A DNA stretch of 64,000 nt, from positions 2,418,001 through 2,482,000 of the forward strand of contig JAHRBS010000003.1 in NCBI GenBank assembly GCA_024305745.1, read 5' to 3'. Shown piece after piece: positions 47,771 to 57,381 of the stretch. The notes under the pieces were generated by a model. That model made no database searches. It had not been told where the DNA came from and saw nothing but the letters and a program-made list of their open reading frames with translations. This DNA comes from Polyporus tsugae (Eukaryota; Basidiomycota; Agaricomycetes; Polyporales; Polyporaceae). Position 1 is the stretch's first letter. Each line of letters starts with the position of its first letter. The translations under genes and the position numbers were made by a program.

Positions 47771-47914
47771 ATATCATAGACCATGTCTGTGAAGCAAATG
47801 TACGGACGAGTTCGAGAGACGGTGCGATAAACCTGCACACTGTTTATCAGCACCACAAACATACCCTTAAGGAGCCCTTGGACAGGCTTTCGCAGGGCGA
47901 CACTTACAAATTGT

Positions 47915-48180
47915 TTAGATTTTGACACTAGGATCAGGGCGTCTTTGGGGGCCCGCTATTGATGTCGAAGTGTGTCTAGTGTCTGCGGAGTCCATATCCG
48001 GGAAGCACCGTGACACCGCCGATTGCTTTGTCCAGGTGCCGCCAGTATCCAGGGTCTCTTCGAAGCTGTCTGATACACGCGTTCGGTGTGTGAGAAGTAA
48101 ACCGGGGTGGTCGCGTCTCGACCTCAATCCACGAACTCTGCTTTGGGTCCGAGTCGGACGGGGACGACCCTGGGTAGAAC
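47915..48180 (+). promoter_or_regulatory. Conserved promoter block of unit R6
   Basis: TGACACTAGGAT at about 47924 and CCGATTGCTTTGTCCAGGTG at about 48019, some 280 nt before the ATG. Confidence 0.6.
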
Positions 48181-48298
48181 TTGAGTCTTAAGGTCCAACT
48201 CCAACCATAACCACATCCATCCCCACTCAGCTTTCCGTCTCTCAGCCTCATCGCTGCGTTCCGTCTCTTCGTCCCAGAACAATCATAACTTCCAAACC

Positions 48299-50369
48299 AT
48301 GGTCGCCGCCAAGTCGCAAAAGGCGACGAAGTATGGCGAGAAGGACAGCCGTCTGAACGAGTTCCGACAGAGAGATCAGCCCCCAGCTGCATTCAGGAGA
48401 GCAGTGGGGAATGACGAGCAGGTGAGCATACGCGTTCGAATCTCTCGCTCTCCACATGTATGAACCCGCTTGGCAGGCGATGTCGTTCTGCCCCTCATAC
48501 GGGCAACCGAACCTTGGAGATCAGGCCGAGCCTCTCCCACCCGAATCGAAGGACGACTACGTGCGTCGGAAGGCGCGCAAGAAAGAGGCCAAAGACAAGG
48601 CCATGTGGTCTAAGCAAGGCCAGGCCAGGGGCCCGAGCAAGAGGACGGTGAAGAGGAAGGTGCGTTCATTCTCGTTGGTCCCATGATCCTGCCAACAAAA
48701 CTGAATGTCGCGACAGCCCTGCTCAACAGGGAATCGCACATTTCCACCTGATCTTCCCGGTCCAATCATGACCGTCTTCTCCGTGTCCCCTCCGCCGCCA
48801 ATTACCCACCTTCCAACCACGCAGGGCGCGTTGCCTCGCGACACGCGTGCGCCTTCTCCATCTCTTCCCTGCCAGCACGCTCTTTCGTACTCCGTGTCGC
48901 CGGGGCCATTCGACTCGCGCCCCTCCATGGTTCCAGTATCCATGGTCCCCGCCGATCCCATCGACCAACGGCCGCCAGCCACGAGGGAAATCTGTGAGCA
49001 ATACGCCCACAACGCAGCGTACTCTGGCTTCCATGTTGTACCTCGGATCGTACACGCTACAGAGTCTCGCATAACCACGCCATATCTAGAGGCAGACCGC
49101 GGAAGCCATTCGACAGACCTATCGCCGCTACTACCGGAGACATGGCCGCAGAGCCCAGGACCGAGTGCGAGGCCACCGTCCTCATACATCACGTCCCAGC
49201 TCGATCTCGGGCTGTCCGCAACCTGTGGCAACACGCAAAGCGAGAACTGCTCCAACCATGCCTACAAGAATTTCGTTGTTCGCCGTCCCTTGGGTTGTGA
49301 CCGCTGGGCCACCCCACCGCTGAGACCAGAGTACACGGAAGCCCCATCCGTCGTCCCTAACTACATGTCCCAGAACACGGCTGGGAACACGTCCAATCTC
49401 CTCCACCATCCACCCCCCAGCATCATCAGCCCTTCCGATGCCTCCACGTGCGCCTCATTCTCGATGGGGACTGATATCTGGACCTCGAAGAACCAGTGGG
49501 GCGAACCAGCTGCCAATCCGTCCGGAGCATCATCGCGCTACGAATGGCACGACCCTGTCGGGAGGGGCAAGTCGCGCGCGACTAGTACTCCTGGAACGGA
49601 TCGTTATGGGTCTGCGACGCCTGCGACCTTCGACGCCGAATTCTCTTCTCCTGGCCACTTCAATGCGTTGAGCGTGGGATATACCCGCCCCATCCACCTC
49701 GCAACGGCAGAGTTCTCTGTAGTCCCAGTCTACGCTGACGCCGAGGTCACACAGCCCATCGTCGCCCCCATATCGCATCAAATTCTACAATACAACGTAT
49801 CCGCCCACCCGGCCCGTACGCCGCTCAACAACGGGTACGGCGTCTCGACGAGGAGCTCGCCCTCGTACGCCCACTTCCGCCACGTCCGCGCCGCTCCAAC
49901 TACATACGCGATAACGCCCTCGCGCCTTGCCAGTCCCACCAACCAGCACCCCTCGGGGGTGCCGACCACGGCGAACATGCAACAAGACGTTCAGTCTGCG
50001 CGCATCGTCACCAGAATCAGCGAATACAGCGAGCTCGCGCACGCCCTCGTCGACTACCACGCCGAGGCTCCACCCGCCACGCAGCCCAGCGCTGCCCACG
50101 GCGCTGTCGAAGCCCCTCTGTCCTCCCCACAATTTTGGGGCAACGCGATTGGAACTCTGACGACAAACGCCTCTGGGCACGTCGCCTCGCAGTTGGAATC
50201 GCCCGACGATGAGATGGCTCGCATCTTCGAAGGGTGCTTCGACGATTGCGAGCCTTTGCCGCTTCCCATCGTGTCGCTCCTCTTCGGCGCGGACTTCGCA
50301 GCGGGACAGTCGAGCGACGCAAGCCAGCACCTGTTGACCACTTCGACGTGGCAGGAAGCTCAAGTTTGA
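48299..50369 (+). CDS. Array family protein R6, intact reference member
   Basis: Exons 48299-48421, 48477-48659 and 48717-50369, introns 55 and 57 nt, phase 0, 652 residues. Domains in order: residues 1-41, basic start (VAAKSQKATKYGEKD) ending AVGNDE; residues 42-102, FCPSYGQPNLGDQAEPL, then YVRRKARKKEAKDKA and a Lys/Arg-rich end, probably helical and suited to nucleic-acid binding or nuclear import; about 103-560, disordered and rich in Pro, Ser, Thr, Tyr and His; about 560-652, ELAHALVDYHAEA, MARIFEGCFDD, SLLFGADFAAGQSSD and a final TSTWQEAQV. The AVGNDE and CPSYG parts meet across intron 1 in every copy, so the module was split before the family expanded. I do not recognise the family. A nuclear regulatory or self-recognition role is conjecture only. 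Confidence 0.82.
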
Positions 50370-50389
50370 AATTACCACCCATATCAACC
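50363..50389 (+). other. 3' tag of unit R6
   Basis: TTGAAATTACCACCCATATC, starting within the stop codon. Hairpin arm GAAATATACCACCCATAGC. Confidence 0.85.
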
Positions 50390-50481
50390 ACCTTATGTTT
50401 ACCCCCCAAAACAAGCTGAACAAATTGCGCCCACGCACTGGGGATCGAGCTGAAGGTGAAGCCTCGACCTCGACGCAAGGG

Positions 50482-50528
50482 CTAGCATTTCTCCGCTGCT
50501 CCTATAGATATGTTTTTGATGTACTCAC
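50482..50528 (-). other. Candidate antisense intron, unit R6 (47 nt)
   Basis: Minus-strand donor GAG|GTGAGTACATC and acceptor AAATGCTAG. Confidence 0.55.
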
Positions 50529-50637
50529 CTCTATCATCCTACTCCGGTAGGCTCAATGATGCACCAGTCCCAATTACACACTCCAATGGCCTGGGTCTTC
50601 GTGGTAGTTACCAAGAGGTACCCCGCATGAATGAACC

Positions 50638-50683
50638 GCTATGGGCAATACAGTTCAACAGTTTGAAATATACCACCCATAGC
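50638..50683. repeat. Hairpin of unit R6 (46 nt)
   Basis: GCTATGGG...CCCATAGC, 249 nt after the tag. The 3' arm keeps the tag well, while the 5' arm has more mismatches. Confidence 0.82.
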
Positions 50684-51612
50684 AACCCATTCTGAGAGTG
50701 ACTTCAGTCAGGCGCGCCAGGTAGATCAGCCGGACAAGCTATGGGTTCTAGTTAGTCCAGTTGCCAGCACGCGCGCAGGATCTTGTCGTCGCCGATGCTC
50801 ATGTTCGGAGCGAATTGAAGAGTCAACTGCCCAGATAATCCCAGTGAGCGATTGAAAGCGAGTGTCAAGCCAGCGAACATCGATGAGCTGATGGAGCGAG
50901 ATTGAAATTCTGCAAAGCGGCTCGATGGCCGGGGTGGCCACGTTTTGGTTCTCGGCGTCTCACTTACTCGTTATGGGTTTCCCGCCCGGGAGCGGCACTA
51001 GCCTCTGATCCGCAGTCTGTGTCAGACCCGGTGAGGTTGACAAGTTCGAAACACATGGGACCTGGCGCCTTTCTCTAGGTATATCTGTTCTAAACTCCTC
51101 GCTTCATGGCTACATCTGGGACCTCTGTGGCGAAAAATGGCCACCGCCACAATGTAACTCGCTGGCAGTGGCTTGACGTGCGATGAATTAGGTATGCACT
51201 CAACCACGGTTCCCATACGTCCTTTGCTGTACAAATGATTTACGTTCCCGGATCCGCCACATCCGTGGCGACGAGTTGTGGCCTTTGCATCACGATGGTT
51301 GAATCATGGGGCGGTGAACTTGAGGTATCACTTCCAGAACCCCTCGCAATAAAGGCGGAGCTGTTTCTGAAGCTCTCCGTCTGTCATTCCAGACAGTGCG
51401 AATCATCTCCATGGTGGATTGGACGCATTACCGGCGCATCAACGCCGGACGCCGCATGTGGTATGTCTCCCTTGTTCGAGTCTGGGAGCGAAGTAGAACA
51501 GATCTCAGACCATGCAACTCCACCAAGAACATGATTCTGTCCTGCAGGCCATCGTTGGTTCATAAAGCGGGCGGATCCGTGGAGATACAACACCATCTCT
51601 CCACACGTCGCC
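50684..51612. other. Outer edge of the right array and ICMT upstream region
   Basis: Unit-end element of R6 at about 50878-50970 (CATCGATGAGC, GTGGCCACG, GGCGTCTCACTTACTCG). Array similarity ends near 51.0 kb. The remainder is upstream of the methyltransferase gene. No other gene seen. Confidence 0.5.
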
Positions 51613-52361
51613 ATGTCCTACCTCAAAGCCTTCGCCCTCATCGCATCCGCTACGCTTTATACCGTGGCAATTACTCCGCCTCAACCACGCATTGTCAGCG
51701 ATGCCGTGTACAAGGGTCAGACATGGGAGTACATAGTCCGCTCTATTTCGTACACAGCAGGGGTAAGCATCTTCCCTTCAATCCATTCTAATCCAACACT
51801 CACCGCTGCCTCCAGGCGATGATCATGATCCCATCCTTCCTCCACTCATTTCTTCTCGTCTACCCAGGCGTCCGCTCCCTCCCACTCACTCCGCTCATTT
51901 GCCCCACCACTCCCTCCCACACCCAACTCGCCGCGCTCTCCCCCTCCTTCCTCGCCGGCCTCGTCGTCCTCCTATGCGGCGCGTCCATCCGGCTCTGGTC
52001 CTACCACGTCCTCGGGAGCCTCTTCACCTTCGAGGTCGTCATCAAAGACGACCACAAGCTCGTCACCGCCGGGCCCTACGCCCACGTCCGCCACCCGTCC
52101 TACACCGGCATCGTCCTCCTCACCACCGGCGCATACCTCATGCACTTCGGCGCCGGGGGCTACGTCGCCGCGTGCGGCATCGAGGGCAACCCCGCGCTTG
52201 CCATCCTCGGTTGGTCGTGGCGCATCTCGTCCCTGTTCGGGTTCGTGTCGCTATATCGCCGATGCGGCGTCGAGGACGCGAAGCTGAAGGCGCAATTCGG
52301 GGCGGGGTGGGTGAAGTACAGGGAGGAGGTGCCGTATGCGCTGGTCCCGTATGTGATCTAG
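51613..52361 (+). CDS. Isoprenylcysteine carboxyl methyltransferase family protein
   Basis: Two exons, 51613-51762 and 51816-52361, one 53-nt phase-0 intron, 231 residues. The family methylates the C-terminal prenylated cysteine of CaaX proteins in the ER membrane (Ras and Rho types, fungal lipopeptide pheromones) using S-adenosylmethionine. Family marks are LVTAGPYAHVRHPSYTG, where the HP pair belongs to the cofactor and substrate region, and near the C-terminus RRCGVEDAKLKAQFG and WVKYREEVPY. Hydrophobic stretches near the N-terminus, at about 90-110 and 140-160, fit a multi-span membrane enzyme of normal length. Basidiomycetes often carry several paralogues, so it need not be the STE14 orthologue. 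It sits just outside the right array, with no evident link to it. Confidence 0.9.
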
Positions 52362-52762
52362 GGGTTGCACGGTGCTCGTACTACAGGACCCGGAAGTCCA
52401 GCAATCTCTTGCGGGAGACAAATCCCGTGAGCTCGATGCAGTGTATTGTCGTTGTTAACGTGTTTTTGGCGTCGGAACTCTTGCGTGCTGCGTATCCAGA
52501 CAATGCGGAGTGGGTGGCGGGGCACAGAGGATGTGGGATGGGAGAGCTTGGCAATCTCGTTAGACATCGCAGTGACTAGTGCCAGAGCGTGTCCGTTCCA
52601 CGCACGACTCGGTCGCAGTGTCTACAATGCCACCTCGCGGCGAGGGAAGTCCGGGGCGCCGGTATGCTCTATGAACCCGGTTGCGCTGAGGACGCGCCGT
52701 CGACTATAAAGGATAATGCTGAGCCTCCGTCACTAGAAACCCCAGACGATTCAAAGCCAGAC

Positions 52763-53991
52763 TTACTCATAAATGTAAGCCTTCACGATGCCTCTCCTGC
52801 ACAGTTTTGGGAGCTCGCGTTCCATCCACGCGCAGAGCCTGTTATACTCCTCCGGCAAATTTTGGTCCGGCCAAGGGCAATACGCCACGAGCTCCACGGA
52901 CTGGGTGGACTGAAACCTCTTTTCCGCGAGGACGGAGTCTAACTCGTCCAAACCGGTACCAAAAACCTCCCCCTTCTCGCCGTCGCGGGAAGGCCAACGC
53001 CTAATTGTGAAGTTGAACATCAAGCGAATACGATGAATGCGACCGACAGCCTGGAGCAATGCGAAGAGAGAGCGGAAGTGTGGCCGTACAAAGAAGAAAT
53101 CGAACGTGATGTTGAGATGAAGCGGCTCCGCGTCAGCCAATCGCGAGAGAAGCTTCCTGGCTTCCGCAACCCAAACCTCCAAGCTGTCTGAGGAAAAATA
53201 AGCCAGTGAGAAAGGCTGACGATTGAATAAGTAAGGGTCGACCTCACTTTTCAAGTCCAGTACATCCGGAATGTACAGCGTCAACGTCGACAGGTTCCGA
53301 GTTCCACCCATGAATCCCAGGTATGCTTCGACATTGCGTATATCGATGGTAAGATCCTTGACGGCATATCTTGTGGGAGTTCCGGCCAGCCAAAAGAAGA
53401 CGCCGTTGAAAGGGGTCGCGACAGCGAGATGGGAAAGAGATGGTCGCGTCAAATCAGAGTGTATCGACCTCGGCACCACGAGCCAATCCGAAGATTTGTA
53501 CCCATGCGATGCCCATAACGTGAGGGAGTCCAGGGAAGGAAACAAGACAGGGATACGTCCAATATATTGTGGGGTGGCATTCTGGATCACGAGCTTTCGA
53601 AGGGATGTCAAAGGGCGGTGAGTGAGGTCGGGGTCGGGGCCGGGAACCTCGGACGGACACCCGTCTAGATCCAAGGTATGGAGATTCGGCAAGCATTCGG
53701 CCAGCTTCAGGAATTCGGCTTCATCCACGGCTCGATCCTTGAATGAAAATGAGAGCTTGCGTGTTGCTGTGAGCGAGGAGTGCAGGTGTTCTGAGGGAAG
53801 GACACGGGAGACAAACAAATGAAGCGTCTTCTGGCTGTCGATATTGATGTGACGGAAGGATTCCTGCTCTCCACCAGCCAGTCTTGACACACCAGCGCAC
53901 ATGCGAGCAAAGTAGGGATATCGCCGGGAGAGACAAAGTTGAGGGTCTCCCCGATCAACTCTGGGGGTAGTCTGCGGCCGTGTGTTGACAT
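52763..53991 (-). CDS. F-box/LRR-type protein with an apparent frameshift
   Basis: The start at 53991 gives an F-box-like N-terminus (LPPELIGETLNFVSPGDIP, then LACALVCQDWLVESR). After about 43 residues the related sequence continues in another frame (ESFRHINIDSQKTLHLFVS) to the stop at 52763. It contains leucine-rich segments such as LPNLHTLDLDG, in total about 410 residues. No splice signals fit the frame change at about 53861 (GAGAGCAGGAATCCTTCC). One missing base, for instance an A in the AGGAAT run, would restore the frame. Fungal F-box proteins with irregular LRRs usually serve as substrate receptors of SCF ubiquitin ligases. Either a recent pseudogene or a sequence error. Confidence 0.7.
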
Positions 53992-54424
53992 GAAAACCTG
54001 CAGCAGCTGTCAGGTCGTAAAAAATGGTGTTGGGGTTCTTGGTTGGGCTGGTGGGCGGGTGCTGTACGAGGTTCAGGCTGACCTGGTCCAAGTTCCGGCA
54101 GGATGGCGGACTGAAAAGTGGAGAACATCGAACTGGCATCAAAACGGTGAGAATGGCCAGTACTTTATATGGTAAGTACTATCTATGCACTTATCACCGC
54201 GGGCCGCTCAAAGGATCCATGACAGTGGAGTATATTCGCGTGTGCTCAAGGTGTACTAGACACCGGTCGCTACTCAGATCAGAGTGAGTACTCGGATGAT
54301 ATCAGACAGCGCTCGCTGCACACAGAAACAACATGTACATATAGTAGGACAAGTGTCAGTAAGGGTAGCATAGCGAGTAGGACAACATATCGTAGCCCGT
54401 GTCAATCCAACTCATAGAGACGAA

Positions 54425-56793
54425 TCACTTGAACTTTTTCAGCGGGTCCGACCTCTTCTTTCCTCCACGACCAGCTCCCCCACCGCCTCTACCACCCCTA
54501 CCCCTCCCGCGACCTCTCCCGCGCCCTCGGGCGTTTTTGTTAAATGGAACGAAGCCGACGTCTGCCGGCCCTGGAGCAGGCTTGCCGTCGCCGTCGCCTT
54601 CACCACCAGCATCCGCCCCCGGTACAGGCGCGATCCGCGGTAAGAGGTACTTCGGAACATGCTTCATATGCGACTGCACCCGCGTAGGATGCAGCGGCTT
54701 GTCATGCCGGAGGTACTCCAAGTCGAGCGGGTTGTCTTCAAAGTGTGCCTGCATCCAACCGACCGACCGACCTCATCAGCCTCTCCGACGCAGCCCGACA
54801 CATGAGAACGAGACGCACCTTGAGCTTGTCAGAGTTCAAGATCTCCGTCTTGAGCTCCTTGATCCGCGCCTCCTTGATCGCGCTCCGCGTCACCGCCCGC
54901 AGCGCGTCCTCCATCCGGTACCGGAACGCCTCGACCTGCTTCATGTCGAACTGGTACTCCTTGATTGCGCTCCCCCGCGCGCCTTGTTCCCGCTCGATCC
55001 GCGCGAACACCTCCTCGTCTCGCCTCGCACTCTCAAGCCCAATGACTTTGTTCTTCCCCCACAGCTCGCCGGGCACGATGAACGAGAGCGCCATGCCCGT
55101 ACGGCCCGCCCGCGCGGTGCGGCCGACGCGGTGCGTGTACGCGCGGGATGAGGAGGGAAGATCGAAGTTGATGACGCACGAGACATCGATGAAGTCCACA
55201 CCGCGCGACACGCCGTACTCGGCGTCGGGGCCGCCCTTGCGCCGTTTGCGCTTGCTGGACTTCGATTTTGATGAAGACTCTGGGGCTGGTGAACTCGCGC
55301 GCGCTTTCCGCTTCTTGTGGAGTTTGGCTGGTGTTGGGTCGGCGTCGTCTTCAGGCTGAGAGCCACTTGGTTCGGGTTCTTCGCGCTGGGTAGACATGAC
55401 TGCCTCCACGTCAGTTTGGTCTTAGAGGAGACATTGGGCGATAGACTCACAATCGTCGTCATCGGCTTCCGCCGTCTCTTCGTCCTGCTCATCATCAGGG
55501 TCTTGCTCCGCTTTCCCCGAACTTTCATCGGAGGCGATAATGTAGTCGTACACGCCCTTGTTGAACTCTTGAACAACGTGATACCTCGAATTCAATGGCA
55601 GCTCCGAGTTAAGGACACAGCTCTTGATCGAGAATTGTTCGAGGAACAGCTTGAGACGATAACACCGGTCGACGTCATTGACGAAGAGGATGCACTTGCC
55701 CTTGATGAGCCTGAGTTTCAAGATGACGTAGGTCAACAGGAACTTGTCGGCCTCCGAACAACTAACAATAGACGAAACGATCAGGTTGGCCATTCCGCGC
55801 TAGTTGGATGTTGCTCACCGAACAGAGTATTGCGTGAGGTTCGCGGCCTCGTCTTCGTCCTCTTCAAGTTTGAGGATAGCCTAGCACCCTTGAGTTAGCA
55901 TGTGCTCGGCATGAGTGCTTGTTGCACTCACTGGACTCCTCAGCGCAAGCCCTTTTAGTGTCTCGACATCTTCTGTCATTGTCGCGCTCATGAGGAAGGA
56001 CTGGAACACTTTTGGCAGGAAACCGCCACTGAAGATTTGTCGGATATCCTCGTCATGGCCATACGAGAGGATAAGGTCCGCCTCGTCTATCACGAGAGAT
56101 TCGAGCGAAGCCAAAGACAAGTTCTGTGAAAATGAGCCTAGATCTCACGCTCGCATGCGAAATAGCATACCTTGGACTGAAGGAGGGCGAGTGCCCGGGA
56201 GGGTGTCGCGATGACGACGTCAGGGTTGTCTGAAAGTGCGGTTCTAACGACACCCAATTCAATGCCATCCAGCAACCAGAACAAACTCAAACGACTTACT
56301 CACTTCTGGAGATGAGCAGTCGTCCCGCTCGTGACGTTCGCCACACCAACTTCTTCTCCGCAATATGCGAGGAGGCTCCTCAGATGCGCCGACACTTGTT
56401 CCGCCAGCTCGCGCGTAGGGACGAGGATCAGTACGCGTGTGGCTTCTCGCCTGGAGTCTCCTTCCGCTAGGCTCTGAGTTCATCAATGAGTAACGCTCTA
56501 CGTAAACGATAGAGGTCAAGGGTAGGATGTAGTATGCAGTCGGAAGGACTCGCCATCTTCGCATTCAGAACTTTCTGGACCACCGGTATACAGTACGCAG
56601 CAGTCTTCCCGCTCCCTGTCCTTGCCCGGGCGAGGATGTCGCGGTTTTCCAATGCAAGCGGTATCGCCTTCGATTGAACAAGTGTTGGCCGCGCAAATCC
56701 CATGTCCGCGAGGGCTCGTAGTATGCGCGCATCCAGAATGTGGCTCAGGGAGACAAAGGTCGCCTTCGAGTCGACGAGGCGTGCGTCAGGCAT
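54425..56793 (-). CDS. DBP9: ATP-dependent RNA helicase DBP9 (DDX56 family)
   Basis: Eight exons: 56793-56508, 56466-56304, 56243-56171, 56123-55932, 55880-55819, 55761-55451, 55399-54819 and 54748-54425, 663 residues. The first intron (41 nt) is unusually short and its borders are the least certain part. DEAD-box motifs in order: [17 protein letters not shown] (Q motif), [11 protein letters not shown] (I), VPTRELA (Ia), TPSRAL (Ib), DEAD in [12 protein letters not shown] (II), SAT (III), [19 protein letters not shown] (IV), ASD near the end of the RecA2 loop (V) and [10 protein letters not shown] (VI). The C-terminal [20 protein letters not shown] is typical of the DBP9/DDX56 group, which acts in the nucleolus in 60S ribosome assembly. 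The insert between motifs V and VI is long and acidic. The tail is an RG/RGG-rich run. It is a normal housekeeping gene. Confidence 0.92.
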
Positions 56794-57381
56794 CTTGAGT
56801 CGGAGTAAGTCAAGTTTGATAAGTTTGTTGCCCTAGCTCAGATAATGACCATGAACGTTGGAATCGTTTGCGTCGCTCGGGAAGATGGGTTGGACGACGA
56901 CGACGACGGCGACGGTGAGAAGGAAGCTGGGGAACTTTGCCTCGCGAGTCGATGAAATTTCCAGGCAAGGAAAGCATCACGTGCCTTACGGTGCGGAGAA
57001 GGCGCCTATTATAGTCGTAGGCTCCTACCTGAGTCTACCTCTTCGAAGCGAGCGAGCCTTCCACTGAGATCTAAAGGGGCTGAGGCTTTGGAAACCTTGA
57101 TGTTAGCCCACCTTCAATCAATTTGTCACAGACTTCTATATTCATAACATCGAGAATGATACACATGACGCGGTCATGTTCTTCAACATAGCGCTACCAA
57201 TACATACTACTTGCATACTACAACGAGACATACTTAGTCCGACGATACCGAACACGACAAAAAAATGATAGCATGATGAACGAAGATAGCATAATCAGCA
57301 ATTACGAAAATCAGGGAGACTCGACACCAAGATGGGATAGGCCACTGCGAGCGTGAAACACGATGTGCGCCACCCGCCGGC
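56794..57381. other. DBP9 promoter and 3' region of the next gene
   Basis: Between two minus-strand genes. No further gene seen. Confidence 0.5.

Larger units (their letters stand above)
27050..50990 (+). repeat. Right array of six tandem units (R1-R6)
   Basis: Six units with all genes on the plus strand. R2, R5 and R6 are inverted relatives of L3, L2 and L1. R1 and R4 share a different exon 1. R3 is an R5-like gene with R4-like segments. Confidence 0.85.

Noticed and set aside
1728..50683. CRISPR array
   Set aside because: The repeats are about 4 kb apart, each with its own sequence, in a eukaryotic genome.
1380..50990. Array as a mating-type locus
   Set aside because: No homeodomain, pheromone receptor or CaaX pheromone precursor gene is visible. 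The nearby ICMT-family gene is not sufficient.
1380..50990. Array units as a known transposon
   Set aside because: No transposase, reverse transcriptase, integrase or helicase domain in any unit, and no terminal inverted repeats with target duplications at unit borders.
51899..52579. 226-codon frame over the methyltransferase exon
   Set aside because: Arg/His/Pro-rich shadow frame of the ICMT gene.
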